Shown here: positions 47,304 to 58,842 of the stretch, in pieces
Numbering within the stretch: the stretch's first letter is position 1
How the letters are laid out: each line of letters begins with the position of its first letter
Assembly (NCBI RefSeq): GCF_902196125.1
Contig: NZ_CABIKG010000009.1
Coordinates: 1-64,000 of the forward strand
DNA length: 64,000 nt
Source of the DNA: Helicobacter suis
GTDB lineage: Bacteria; Campylobacterota; Campylobacteria; Campylobacterales; Helicobacteraceae
Direction of reading: 5' to 3'
Notes under the pieces: generated by a model
What the model saw: the letters and a program-made list of their open reading frames with translations, nothing else
Databases searched by the model: none
Told to the model about the DNA's origin: nothing
Made by a program: the position numbers and the translations under genes

Positions 47304-48274
47304 TAAGCCTGTTGTGTGTGCATGAATTGTTTAACAATGCGCTCTACATCTTTAGGGTTGGATTTGGAGATAAAATCATCAGCATGTAAAGAGCGCGCCA
47401 TTTCCTCATTGCTACTCCCACTCATAGAAGAATTAACAACAATAGGGATATGCGCCATATTAGGATCTGATTTAGCCCGTCTGATCACCTCAAACCCGCT
47501 AGCCTCTGGCATTTCTAAATCTGTAATGATAAGCCCTATGTCTTCAAGTACCGTTTCTTTAGCAAAGAGATAATCTAAAAGCTGTTTTCCATTAATAAAA
47601 TCTAAATGTTTAATCCCTAGTTTATCTAAGATCACCTGCATGGTTTTAAGTACGCTAGGGGAATCATCAGCTAGTAGTACAAGTTTATCGCTATAAAGCT
47701 GGGTGAGCGTGTCTAATTCTGCATGGCTTTCTTGCTCAATCCAAGGAAAGACATCTGTTAACATTTTTTCAATATCCACCACTTGTACTAAACGGCCATC
47801 AAAATAGCGGGTTCGACTCACTAGTTTACTATTTCCCGTATTACCCCCCACACCTGCGCTTTGTTCTATTTCTGTCCATTTTTTATTTAAAATGCGATCG
47901 GCTTCATAAATGCGTACCCCAATTGTCCAGCGAGAAAACTCACAAATCATCACAATATCATCTTTACCATCAGCCTTTTCAATGCAATAAGGACGCAAAT
48001 CCTTTTGTTTATTGCTGCTGTCATAATAAAACCACTTTTTCATATCAATTAAAGGAATGGTAAGTTCTCTAATGATAATAAGCCCCTCTACTAAAGAGTT
48101 AGGTTCATGGCTAATAATAGTTAAACTCCCATTATATTTCACCACTTCGCGGATTTTAAACACATTAACCGCGTATAAATCCTTGTTTTTACCTAAACGA
48201 AAACACAAAAGCTGTAACTCGTTGTTTTTATGTAAACTTGTAACTTGATCAATGTGGGCTAAATTATTGGGCAT
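47303..48274 (-). CDS. cheV: Chemotaxis coupling protein CheV (CheW plus receiver domain)
   Basis: Residues about 15-180 are a CheW-like domain (LLCFRLG..DLYAVNVFKIREVV, PLIDMKKWF) that couples receptors to CheA. Residues about 195-320 are a receiver domain: VLLADDSPSVLKTM, phospho-acceptor Asp in LIITDLEMPEASG, PIVVNSSMSG and FISKSNP. H. pylori has three CheV proteins; the nspC neighbour identifies this as the CheV1 type. AAAGGA precedes ATG 48274. It works with the two receptors encoded in this window. Confidence 0.95.
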   Translation of the reverse strand: MPNNLAHIDQVTSLHKNNELQLLCFRLGKNKDLYAVNVFKIREVVKYNGSLTIISHEPNSLVEGLIIIRELTIPLIDMKKWFYYDSSNKQKDLRPYCIEKADGKDDIVMICEFSRWTIGVRIYEADRILNKKWTEIEQSAGVGGNTGNSKLVSRTRYFDGRLVQVVDIEKMLTDVFPWIEQESHAELDTLTQLYSDKLVLLADDSPSVLKTMQVILDKLGIKHLDFINGKQLLDYLFAKETVLEDIGLIITDLEMPEASGFEVIRRAKSDPNMAHIPIVVNSSMSGSSNEEMARSLHADDFISKSNPKDVERIVKQFMHTQQA

Positions 48275-48306
48275 ACATTTCCTTTATCAAGTGCTTTATT
48301 AAATGT

Positions 48307-49403
48307 CTAAACATTAAATCTAAAATGCATCACATCGCCGTCTTGTACGATGTAATCTTTGCCCTCCACTCTTAAAACTCCCTTTTGTTTAGCGCCCTGT
48401 TCCCCTCCACAGGCGATAAAATCCGCATACGAAATTGTTTCAGCTTTAATAAAGCCTTTTTCAAAGTCCTTATGAATCACCCCCGCAGCCACCGGCGCGC
48501 TAGAGCCCTTTAAAATAGTCCATGCGCGCACTTCTTTAACTCCAGCGGTAAAATAACTCATTAAACCTAGAGTATCAAAACCCAAAGTAATGATTTTATC
48601 TAAACCGCTTTGACTCACCCCTAGGCTTTGTAAAAACTCATTAGCTTCATGTTCTGCCATACTCCCTAGCTCTTCCTCTAATTTAGCGCTTAAACCCACA
48701 AAAGGCGCGTTTCTTTGTTTGGCTAAATCTTGTACAGAGCGTGCATGGGCATTTAAAGAGTTGGCATGTGCCTCGTCTACATTAGCCACATAAATCACCT
48801 TTTTAGCGCTTAAAAAACGCAACTCGCGATCAAGTTCTAAAAAATAATCATCTTGAGGGGCAAAAGTACTCGCCGGTTTTAATGTATTTAAATGCGCTAA
48901 AAGCGCGCTAGCCACCTTTAAACTTGCTTGGGCATCCTTAGATGTTTTAGCAAGTTTATTTAGCTTATCTAGGCGTTTTTCTAAACTTTGAATATCAGCT
49001 AAGATTAGCTCGATCTCTATAGTTTCTATATCTGCTAAAGGGTTGATTTGGCCACTAACATGGGTGATATTCTCATCTTCAAAACAGCGCACCACATGTA
49101 AAATCACAGCACATTCTCTAACAGCTCCTAAAAATTGATTCCCCAATCCCTCGCCTTGACTAGCCCCTTTAATCAATCCGGCAATATCTACAAATTCTAC
49201 GCTAGAGTGTTGGATTCTCTCAGGCTTGACAATGCGCGCTAACTCTTTTAAACGCACATCAGGTACATCTACCACTGCTTTATTTGGATCAATCGTACAA
49301 AAAGGATAGTTTGCACTCTGGGCCTGTGTTGAGCGGGTTAAGGCGTTAAATAAACTAGATTTACCTACATTAGGCAAACCTACAATCCCAATAGATAGAC
49401 CCA

Positions 49404-49404
<1 letters not shown>
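48307..49404 (-). CDS. ychF: Redox-regulated ATPase YchF (OLA1-like)
   Basis: A 365-residue Obg-family P-loop protein. GIVGLPNVGKSSLFNAL is Walker A, DIAGLIKGASQGEGLGNQFL is switch II/G3, and the C-terminus is a TGS domain ending FRFNV. YchF proteins bind ribosomes and prefer ATP because the GTP-specifying motif is altered. The ATG overlaps the pepA stop (TAATG). Confidence 0.95.
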
Positions 49405-51502
<2,098 letters not shown>

Positions 51503-51511
51503 GAGCCCCTT

Positions 51512-52060
51512 TTATCTTTCATACTCTAAAACGCTAAAGACACTGATCTTTTCAGCAACTTTAGACAACCCCTCTAAATCTCTAAGCGCGATCAAAAAAC
51601 AAGCTTCTATACATTTGGCTTGGAGTTTTTCTAACAACTCTAAACTAGCAAGAGCCGTACCTCCAGTGGCGATAAGATCATCTATGAGAATCACATGGGC
51701 ACTTTTAAGCTCTCTAAACGCATCGCTATGGATTTCTACGCAATCTTGCCCGTATTCTAGGCAGTATTTTGCACTCAAAGTATGGTAGGGCAATTTGCCT
51801 TTTTTACGAATGGGTACAAAACCGGCTTGTAGAGCATAAGCTAAAGCCGCGCCTAAAATAAAGCCTCTAGCTTCAATCCCTACCACAAAATCAATGTTGT
51901 AGAGTTTATAGCGATCTTTAAGTGCATCAATAAGGGTTGCAAATAAAACCGGGTGGCTTAAAAGCGGGGTGATGTCTTTAAATAAAATCCCCTTTTGGGG
52001 GTGATCTTTAATCTCTCGAATCTCTTCTTTGAGTTGGGCTTTTAATTTCTGACTAAACAT
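51512..52060 (-). CDS. apt: Adenine phosphoribosyltransferase
   Basis: Salvages adenine to AMP using PRPP. FKDITPLL, VGIEARGFILGAALAYAL, IRKKGKLP and the PRPP motif VILIDDLIATGGTALAS are characteristic. 182 residues. It lies 9 bases upstream of dedA, which is on the same strand. Confidence 0.96.
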   Translation of the reverse strand: MFSQKLKAQLKEEIREIKDHPQKGILFKDITPLLSHPVLFATLIDALKDRYKLYNIDFVVGIEARGFILGAALAYALQAGFVPIRKKGKLPYHTLSAKYCLEYGQDCVEIHSDAFRELKSAHVILIDDLIATGGTALASLELLEKLQAKCIEACFLIALRDLEGLSKVAEKISVFSVLEYER

Positions 52061-52066
52061 GTTTTC

Positions 52067-52399
52067 TCACAATAAGGCTTCAATTTTTTGTTCTAATTCG
52101 CGGATACGAGATTTATATTTATCTGTTTCTAAGCGGTACTGGGCATTTCTTTGCTTTAAAACTTTAACCTCATCTTTAAGCGCATTCATCTCATGGGTGA
52201 GAATATCAATATTGCCTAAAGATCGCTGTAATTGTAGCTGGTATTTTTGGATCAAAACTTCTGCCTCCTGTAAAGTGAGTTTCATAGACGCGGTGTATTT
52301 TTCCTGCTTTTTGGCCACTGAGCGGTAAAAAAAGGTACGCACCGCCATGTAACAGGCAAATAAAATAATAAGAGTAACTAGCATCCATTGGGCTAGCAC
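52067..52399 (-). CDS. Membrane-anchored coiled-coil protein
   Basis: A 110-residue protein: one N-terminal membrane helix (LVTLIILFACYMAVRTFF), then a continuous coiled coil (residues about 35-110). No catalytic motif. A gene of this type lies between apt and rpiB in H. pylori (HP0573, from memory). Its start is inside the end of rpiB. Function unknown; a structural or envelope role is possible. Confidence 0.75.
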   Translation of the reverse strand: MLAQWMLVTLIILFACYMAVRTFFYRSVAKKQEKYTASMKLTLQEAEVLIQKYQLQLQRSLGNIDILTHEMNALKDEVKVLKQRNAQYRLETDKYKSRIRELEQKIEALL

Positions 52400-52842
52400 T
52401 TAAACATCTCCTCTATTTTAGCCACCCGCCTAGCATGCCGCCCGCCCTCAAAATCTGTACTCAAAAACGCCTCTAAAATACTCTGCGCCACTCCAAAACC
52501 CACCACATTTTGCCCTAAACAGAGCACATTAGCATCATTGTGCAATCTTGCCATTTTAGCCATGTAAGCATCCGTGCATAAAGCCGCACGCATGCCCGGT
52601 ATCTTATTACACGCCATGCTCATGCCTATTCCGCTCCCACACACAAGTACCCCCTTAAGGTTTTGCATATCTTTTAAAAGGTCTTTAGCCACTTGTTTAG
52701 CAAAATCTGGATAATCTACAGATTGCCCCTTTTCTGGTTTGTAAACCTTTAGCAAAGCCTGCTTTTCTTGTAAAAAATCTTGTATAAATGCCGCTAAGTT
52801 TAGCCCTGCATGATCACAACCCAGTACCACAAATTCTTGCAC
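52393..52842 (-). CDS. rpiB: Ribose-5-phosphate isomerase B
   Basis: Interconverts ribose-5-phosphate and ribulose-5-phosphate. GCDHAGLNLA at the N-terminus, VDYPDFA, and CGSGIGMSMACNKIPGMRAALC with the catalytic Cys define LacA/RpiB. 149 residues. It overlaps lepB by one base and the coiled-coil gene by seven. Confidence 0.95.
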   Translation of the reverse strand: MQEFVVLGCDHAGLNLAAFIQDFLQEKQALLKVYKPEKGQSVDYPDFAKQVAKDLLKDMQNLKGVLVCGSGIGMSMACNKIPGMRAALCTDAYMAKMARLHNDANVLCLGQNVVGFGVAQSILEAFLSTDFEGGRHARRVAKIEEMFKC

Positions 52843-53714
52843 TAATCCTCCTGTACATGGCGTTGCTCTAGTTGGCTTTCTAAACCTGCTAGAGTTTTAA
52901 ACATGCGCTTCCAGCGAACCGTAAAGATATTTTTAGAGCCCTTGCCAGCCTCAATACTATTAGTAAGATTAAGACTAAAATAAACAAACCAAGGGGTACC
53001 CACAATATGGCTATAGGGCACACTCCCCCAAAAGCGCGAATCGCTGCTATCATCACGATTATCCCCGATCATAAAAAAGTGATCTTTTTCAACTTTAACA
53101 TAAAAGATATTTTCCCCGTCGTGATCAACTAGTTGCATGCTAATCCCGGGCAAATTAAGGATTTGGTGCGCATAAATGGCTTCCATGATGTTAAAAGTTT
53201 GGTTATTCTTGCTATAAAAAATCCCCAAATGTTTATCTGCATAGGGTGCAAAGACAAAATCTTTACCTAAAAATTGCTTTGTTTGGTGGTTGGGAAAATG
53301 TGTTGTAATGTACTTTGGATCTGTTTCACTCTCTACTGGGTGCAGATAAAAACCCTCTTGGTTAAACACCACCTCATCGCCTCCTACCGCAAAAAGCCGT
53401 TTGACATAATAGCCCTTATTAGTTGGCGGAATAAAAACCACCACCTCCCCGCGCTCAGGTCTCTTTCCCTCAAAAAGATGCCCATTGCCCTTAAAATCAG
53501 GCAGCAGTGGAATATCTAACCAAGGCAAACGCGGGATAGGAATGCCATAACTAAATTTTTTCACAAAGAGCATATCGCCCTCATAAAGTGTACCCACCAT
53601 AGAGCGCGAAGGAATCACAAAAGCTTGGGCTACAAAAAAGATAGCCAGTAACACTAAAACAACCGTACCCGTCCAACTCATGATAAAACGGCGCAATGCC
53701 TGCAATATACCCAT
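52842..53714 (-). CDS. lepB: Signal peptidase I
   Basis: Cleaves signal peptides of exported proteins at the periplasmic face. One N-terminal membrane helix (residues 16-33) is followed by the catalytic Ser in IPSRSMVGTL and Lys in YYVKRLFAVGGD, plus FMIGDNRDDSSDSRFWG near residue 215. 290 residues. It precedes rpiB and follows folD, as in H. pylori. Confidence 0.96.
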   Translation of the reverse strand: MGILQALRRFIMSWTGTVVLVLLAIFFVAQAFVIPSRSMVGTLYEGDMLFVKKFSYGIPIPRLPWLDIPLLPDFKGNGHLFEGKRPERGEVVVFIPPTNKGYYVKRLFAVGGDEVVFNQEGFYLHPVESETDPKYITTHFPNHQTKQFLGKDFVFAPYADKHLGIFYSKNNQTFNIMEAIYAHQILNLPGISMQLVDHDGENIFYVKVEKDHFFMIGDNRDDSSDSRFWGSVPYSHIVGTPWFVYFSLNLTNSIEAGKGSKNIFTVRWKRMFKTLAGLESQLEQRHVQED

Positions 53715-53734
53715 ATCTACCCTTGCAATATAAT

Positions 53735-54589
53735 TTAAGCCCCCACCCCTATTTGTTCTTTAGCCGCTAGAATCGTATTTTGTAGTAAGCAAACAATGGT
53801 CATAGGCCCCACACCCTTAGGTACAGGCGTCATATAACTAACCTTGTCTTTTAACCCCTCAAAGTCTGCATCTCCTACTACTTTACCCCCCTCTTTATTA
53901 ATCCCAATATCTACCACCACCACCCCCTGTTTAACCATATCCGCGCGGAGTAATTTAGGTTTGCCCACACCCACACAAATAATATCTGCTCGCTTAGTAT
54001 AAAGGCTTAAATCTTTTGTAAGAATATGGCATATACTCACACTTGCCCCCGCATTAAGCATTAAAGAAGCTAATGGTCTACCCACAATATTACTCGCCCC
54101 TATAATAACCACATCTTTACCCTTTATCTCAATCTCATAATGCTTTAAAAGCTCTATTGCTCCCATAGCTGTAGCGGGTAAAAAGCCCGCGCATAAACTA
54201 TTAGAGTATACCCGCCCCACATTTAGAGGGTGAAAGCCATCTACATCTTTACACGGATTGATCGCCTCAATTATGCGCCTTGTATCAATGTGTTTAGGTA
54301 GGGGCAGTTGGACTAAAATTCCATGTACTTCTAGGTTTTGATTATGCTCTCTAATGATCTCTAAAAGCATTTCTTGGGTGGTTTGTTCCTCTAAAGTTTG
54401 GAGTATGCAAATAATCCCCACGCGTTTACAAGCCTTAGCTTTCATGTTTACATACAACACACTAGCCACATCTTGCCCCACTAAGATCACGGCTAAAGTT
54501 GGGCGTATCTTTGTATGTAATTTTTCTACTTCTTGGCATAACTCTTTTTCTCTTAAATTAGCAAGCGCTTGCCCGTCTAATAAAACCAT
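53735..54589 (-). CDS. folD: Bifunctional methylenetetrahydrofolate dehydrogenase/cyclohydrolase
   Basis: Interconverts one-carbon folates. VLLDGQALA at the N-terminus, [12 protein letters not shown] with the catalytic Lys, [20 protein letters not shown], and the NADP loop [13 protein letters not shown] plus [11 protein letters not shown] are diagnostic. The start is probably ATG 54589; a TTG 9 bases upstream is possible. 284 residues. The gene is divergent to the small cytochrome c. Confidence 0.96.
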   Translation of the reverse strand: MVLLDGQALANLREKELCQEVEKLHTKIRPTLAVILVGQDVASVLYVNMKAKACKRVGIICILQTLEEQTTQEMLLEIIREHNQNLEVHGILVQLPLPKHIDTRRIIEAINPCKDVDGFHPLNVGRVYSNSLCAGFLPATAMGAIELLKHYEIEIKGKDVVIIGASNIVGRPLASLMLNAGASVSICHILTKDLSLYTKRADIICVGVGKPKLLRADMVKQGVVVVDIGINKEGGKVVGDADFEGLKDKVSYMTPVPKGVGPMTIVCLLQNTILAAKEQIGVGA

Positions 54590-54657
54590 TAACCCCAACC
54601 AAATTTTTGCGCTATTATAATCAAAGTTTTTTGAAAAACTTTTTTGAAAGGCAGAAC

Positions 54658-55014
54658 TTGTATTATTTCTTAAGCTTTTTACTAAGTTTTTTCATGTTTA
54701 TTAAGGCCAGCACGCAAGATGATAGTTTTATCACGCTTTTAGAGTACGGCAAGGAGCTTTATCACAACCCGCGCAATATTAGCTGTGCTAAGTGCCACGG
54801 AGAACTAGGCGAGGAGAAAATCATCACCCGCTACACCACAGCCAATAACCAAGAGAGGATTTTTAAAGCCCCTCCCATTTATAACCTTGATTTTGAGCGC
54901 TTTTCAAAAGCCCTTTTTAGCGGCAAATCCATCATGCCTCGCTACAATCTAACCCCTGATGAAATCCGCGCCATTTACTACTACATCACCTCCACCCATA
55001 GCAAAAAAGATTAA
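54658..55014 (+). CDS. Small periplasmic monohaem cytochrome c
   Basis: A 118-residue exported cytochrome. TTG 54658 is the best start: AAAGG stands 6 bases upstream, and it gives a clean signal peptide ([17 protein letters not shown]). A longer frame to 54607 lacks both. One haem motif, CAKCH, follows; [12 protein letters not shown] supplies a likely axial Met, and IRAIYYYI ends the fold. It resembles the cytochrome c class I type that serves as soluble electron carrier. It lies between folD and thiC, which are on the other strand. Confidence 0.88.
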   Translation: MYYFLSFLLSFFMFIKASTQDDSFITLLEYGKELYHNPRNISCAKCHGELGEEKIITRYTTANNQERIFKAPPIYNLDFERFSKALFSGKSIMPRYNLTPDEIRAIYYYITSTHSKKD

Positions 55015-56357
55015 GCTTTATTACTCTCTTTTTGGTAATTTTTAAAAATATCTTGGCTCACCTTATAGCTACAAAACTTAGGCCCACACATAGAGCAAAA
55101 CTCCGCTTCTTTGAAAACATCTTGGGGTAGCGCCTCATCGTGGTATTCTTTGGCACGATCAGGATCAAGGGCAAGTTCAAACTGTTTATTCCACTCAAAG
55201 GCATAGCGCGCATCGCTCATCAAATCATCGCGCACTCTAGCATTGATCCTACCTCGCGCAATGTCGGCTGCATGGGCAGCAATTTTATAGGCTAAAATCC
55301 CCTCCCGTACATCTCTTGCATTGGGCAAGCCCAAATGCTCCTTAGGCGTAACATAGCAAAGCATCGCCACCCCTTTCCACGCCGCCACGCATGCCCCAAT
55401 CGCGCTAGCGATGTGATCATAACCAGCTGCAATATCTGTAACCAAAGGCCCTAGAACATAAAAAGGGGCGTGGTTGCATAGCTCCTTTTGTAATTTTACA
55501 TTGCGCTCAATTTGATTTAAGGGTACATGTCCAGGTCCCTCAATCATCACCTGCACATCTTTTTCATAGGCGCGTTTAGCCAACTCTCCTAAAACTTTTA
55601 GCTCAGCAAATTGTGCTGCATCGCTAGCATCAGCTAAGCAGCCGGGGCGCAAAGAATCGCCTAAACTCAAACTCACATCATACTTTTGGCAAATGGCTAA
55701 AATCTCATCAAAGGCGCTATAAAAGGGGTTTTGTTTGTGATAGTGCATCATCCAAGAGGCCATTAAGCTCCCCCCACGGCTCACAATCCCCATTTTGCGC
55801 TGACTTACAAAGGGCATATGCTCAAGCAAAAACCCGCAATGAATCGTAAAATAACTTACCCCCTGTTTAGCCTGTTTTTCTAACACCCCTAACATTGTAT
55901 CAATGTCTAATTGCATCACATCGTTGTTCACATCGTGTAAAATCTGATACATCGGCACGGTTCCAATAGGCACAGAAGAGGCCTTAATAATTTCTGCGCG
56001 GATTGTATCTAAATCCCCGCCGGTAGAAAGATCCATCACCGTATCTGCCCCGTATTTAATAGCCACGCGGAGTTTTTCTACCTCCTCCTCTGTAGAGTGG
56101 ATAATAGCCGAGCTACCGATGTTAGCATTAATCTTAGTTTTTAATGCAATACCTATACCCATAGGCTCTAAATTGCTATGCTCTATATTAGCCGGAATAA
56201 TCAGTCTGCCGCGCGCTACCTCAGATCGCACCTGCTCTGGGCTTATCTCTTCTATATTAGCGATATAAGCCATTTCCTCTGTAATGATTCCTTTTTTAGC
56301 GTAGTGTAGTTGGGTTTTAATTAAATCCTTACTTCTTTTAGCTAGATAATTGCGCAT
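55011..56357 (-). CDS. thiC: Phosphomethylpyrimidine synthase ThiC
   Basis: Radical SAM enzyme that converts aminoimidazole ribotide to the thiamine pyrimidine. [62 protein letters not shown] and the C-terminal cluster motif [10 protein letters not shown] (CxxCxxxxC) are all present. The start is ATG 56357 behind GGAGAG, giving 448 residues, the length of the shorter, non-plant ThiC class. H. pylori is not known to have thiC, so this gene distinguishes the source organism. It converges on the cytochrome gene with a 4-base overlap. Confidence 0.95.
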   Translation of the reverse strand: MRNYLAKRSKDLIKTQLHYAKKGIITEEMAYIANIEEISPEQVRSEVARGRLIIPANIEHSNLEPMGIGIALKTKINANIGSSAIIHSTEEEVEKLRVAIKYGADTVMDLSTGGDLDTIRAEIIKASSVPIGTVPMYQILHDVNNDVMQLDIDTMLGVLEKQAKQGVSYFTIHCGFLLEHMPFVSQRKMGIVSRGGSLMASWMMHYHKQNPFYSAFDEILAICQKYDVSLSLGDSLRPGCLADASDAAQFAELKVLGELAKRAYEKDVQVMIEGPGHVPLNQIERNVKLQKELCNHAPFYVLGPLVTDIAAGYDHIASAIGACVAAWKGVAMLCYVTPKEHLGLPNARDVREGILAYKIAAHAADIARGRINARVRDDLMSDARYAFEWNKQFELALDPDRAKEYHDEALPQDVFKEAEFCSMCGPKFCSYKVSQDIFKNYQKESNKA

Positions 56358-56474
56358 GCGCTCTCCTTCATATTTAGAAAAGCAACACACTAGCAAAAGC
56401 GCTTGAATATAGGCTTAAGAATTCTTATTAATTTTAAATAGCTAGAATCTTTCAATTTTTATCTTAGGATTGTT

Positions 56475-57647
56475 TTGAATCAAAATTTTTCGCTGATTTT
56501 ACTTGCTGCAGGTTCTAGTAGTCGCTTTATACAAAGCTTGCCCCCCAAATTACCTCCCATTAAAAAGCAATGGTGGATATATCAAGGATTGCCTTTATGG
56601 GAGAAAGTATATAGAGATTTTAAGGCTTTGGATTGTTTTGAGCAGATTTTTTTAGTGGTTAGTAACTCTTTAGAGCAAATTTATATTAAACAAGCTTTAG
56701 AGGATTTAGAACTTAGTGTCATTTTAGGGGGGAAGAGTCGCCAAGAGTCGGTACTAAATGCGCTTAAATTAGTACAAACCCCCTTTGTAGTGGTAAGCGA
56801 TGTGGCGCGTTTTAAAGGGGGGGCACAGATGTTTTTAAAGCTTTTAGATCGCTTTAAAAGCCAAGTTAAATTAGATGGCATCGCCCCAGCTTTAAGTGCC
56901 TCTGATACGATGGTTTTAAACCAGCAAGGCTACACCCCACTAGATCGCACCCACACTTTGCATGTACAAACCCCCCAGATTTGCCGGACAGAAAAGTTAA
57001 AAGAAGCTTATAACAAGGGAAATTTTAGCGATGAGAGTAGTGCTCTTTTAAGCAGTGGAGGGCAGGTTGTTTATATAGAGGGTAGTTTAGATTTGCATAA
57101 ACTCACCTTTGCTCAGGATTTACCCCCCTATACTACTTGTTTGACAACTCATACCGGTTTAGGATTTGATATACATGGATTTGAGGCCAATAAACCCATG
57201 AAAATAGGCGGTGTTCTTATTGATTCCAAAGACAGCAAAGAACAAGGGTTTAAAGCCCATAGCGATGGAGATGTACTCTTACATGCCCTCATAGATGCAA
57301 TTTTAGGGGCGATTAAAGGCGTGGATATTGGCATGTACTTTAGCGATCAAGACCCGCGCTTTAAAAACATGGATTCAAGTTTAATGCTCACCCAGATTTA
57401 TCATTTAGCACGAGGAATGGGGCATACTATAGAGGGCATTGATTGTACCCTTTTGGCGGATAAACCCAAAATAGCGCCTTATAGAGGGGCAATTAAATCG
57501 CGCTTAGCTGATCTATTACATTTAAATAAAAGGGCGATCAATTTGAAGGCCACCACTTTTGAGGGGCTAGGATTTATCGGGAGAAAAGAGGGGGTAGGCG
57601 CGCAGGTATTGGTTCAAATGAGTGCCTTAAGTGTTATTTATCAGTGA
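56475..57647 (+). CDS. ispDF: Bifunctional IspD/IspF of the MEP isoprenoid pathway
   Basis: The N-terminal half (residues 1-225) is IspD, MEP cytidylyltransferase (LLAAGSSSRF, LGGKSRQESVLNAL). The C-terminal half (from about 229) is IspF, cyclodiphosphate synthase (GLGFDIHGFE, DGDVLLHALIDAILGA, and STEGLGFIGRKEG-like end). The fusion is standard in Campylobacterota. The start is TTG 56475 with AGGA upstream. A seven-G run (56817-56823) lies in the IspD part. Confidence 0.95.
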   Translation: MNQNFSLILLAAGSSSRFIQSLPPKLPPIKKQWWIYQGLPLWEKVYRDFKALDCFEQIFLVVSNSLEQIYIKQALEDLELSVILGGKSRQESVLNALKLVQTPFVVVSDVARFKGGAQMFLKLLDRFKSQVKLDGIAPALSASDTMVLNQQGYTPLDRTHTLHVQTPQICRTEKLKEAYNKGNFSDESSALLSSGGQVVYIEGSLDLHKLTFAQDLPPYTTCLTTHTGLGFDIHGFEANKPMKIGGVLIDSKDSKEQGFKAHSDGDVLLHALIDAILGAIKGVDIGMYFSDQDPRFKNMDSSLMLTQIYHLARGMGHTIEGIDCTLLADKPKIAPYRGAIKSRLADLLHLNKRAINLKATTFEGLGFIGRKEGVGAQVLVQMSALSVIYQ

Positions 57648-57748
57648 GATTACAAGCCACCCTTGCTATTTAATCTCAAGTAGAAATAGAGGTTATACTA
57701 ATAAAATATAAAAAACTACAAACAAAATAGCCCCCACTTGCTAACTAG

Positions 57749-57898
57749 CCAATCAAGCGCGTATGTAAAGAGCTAGGTCTTTACAACTTAGAATTAGCGG
57801 TTAAATCTGTAGACTGGGATTTTTTAGAGATCAAGTTCTATATAGAATATTTCGCCGTTACTACCAAAGTCATCAAGGTAATCGTCGCTGAATTTTAA
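57749..57898 (+). pseudogene. C-terminal remnant of an unknown gene
   Basis: About 49 codons are open on the plus strand (starting after TAG 57746-57748, ending at TAA 57896-57898) with a protein-like reading (KELGLYNLELAVKSVDWDFLE and more hydrophobic sequence to VIVAEF). There is no start codon with a ribosome binding site. Another short protein-like stretch follows in a different frame up to about 57982. I read this as the 3' end of a decayed gene. The rest of the 377-base gap 57648-58024 shows no RNA gene or strong promoter. Confidence 0.35.
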
Positions 57899-58024
57899 AG
57901 TGCGGGTGATGAATAGGTTCTCGCCGATGCATTTAAGCGGGGGGAGTTGAGATCGCTTTGCTCAAGGTTTGCACCCATGTTTTAAATGTCCTAGAATGTC
58001 CTAGTCTCTGCTTTGAGCGTCTCT

Positions 58025-58609
58025 TTATTCTGTAATATTTTTGTGGCTTTCTAACACCTCTTGGATCATCTGCTTATCTGCTTCTATCTCAAATACAAGG
58101 CACAGCGCGCTTAAAATTTCTACATCCTGTGATGTTTTAATAGCCCCTATCTTCTCTAGCTGGCTTGTAAGCCCACGCGATTTAAGCCAACGCTGTAAGT
58201 GGCCTGTTTTGTAATGTTCTAACACATCTAAGAGATTAAAATGTTCTCTGAGTTGTTCTAAACTGGTAACTCTCTGACCATCACAAAGTAGGGGGAACTT
58301 AGCTAACCTTCTATTCTCTTCCTTCATCTCTGGCAATGCGCTAGTGATGTAAGGCTTTGTGAAATTTCTTATTTTACGCTGTAAGTCCTTCACCTGTTGA
58401 CTTAACCGTTGAACCGTTTTAGCCGTATGTACTTGGTTATTGTACACAGTTTTCATATCCCTTTGCATTTGTTGCAAATGAACCTCTGGTAAAGCACCAT
58501 ATTTCATACTATATATTGAATCAAGACCGCATTTTGTAAGACCTGCTACAGTACATTTATCAACATAATATGCTGGGTTGTTGGGGTTTTTTGGATCATG
58601 AATATCCAT
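58025..58609 (-). CDS. Hypothetical accessory protein with a helical RWL-type domain
   Basis: A 194-residue soluble protein. ATG 58609 has an AAAGGA site (6-base spacing); the longer frame does not. After a hydrophilic N-terminus with several Cys comes a coiled coil (residues about 45-85). Residues 115-180 (LREHFNLLDVLEHYKTGHL, RWLKSRGL, LEKI, LCLVFEIEAD) match a small helical domain, consensus L..nFd...vl..f..G.L..WL, that I recall from many unrelated bacterial proteins of unknown or regulatory function. No signal or membrane segment. It sits between a gene remnant and comF and is likely accessory. Function unknown. Confidence 0.7.
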   Translation of the reverse strand: MDIHDPKNPNNPAYYVDKCTVAGLTKCGLDSIYSMKYGALPEVHLQQMQRDMKTVYNNQVHTAKTVQRLSQQVKDLQRKIRNFTKPYITSALPEMKEENRRLAKFPLLCDGQRVTSLEQLREHFNLLDVLEHYKTGHLQRWLKSRGLTSQLEKIGAIKTSQDVEILSALCLVFEIEADKQMIQEVLESHKNITE

Positions 58610-58663
58610 GTGAAATCCTTTCTTTAGAGGGAGTGAATTTTGTTGTATCCTCTCACTACTAAG

Positions 58664-58680
58664 CAATGAACTTCATTGTA
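58664..58680 (-). promoter_or_regulatory. Palindrome overlapping the -10 box of the hypothetical gene
   Basis: CAATGAA-C-TTCATTG (58664-58678) is a perfect 15-bp palindrome. On the minus strand TACAAT (58675-58680) could be the -10 element of the gene starting at 58609. A symmetric site here is a likely operator for a dimeric repressor, or a coincidence; no regulator gene is adjacent. Confidence 0.4.
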
Positions 58681-58842
58681 AGATTTATTGCCTTAAGGTA
58701 ATCTTTAACAAAACCCGCGCTTATCACACAAAATCTAATGTGCTAATCCAAACTTCTGTGATTAACTTTTAAGATTTTAATGTTTTTGGCAAAATCCCGT
58801 GCAAACGCATTTATTGCTTTTTGGCTAGATCAAACACTTACA

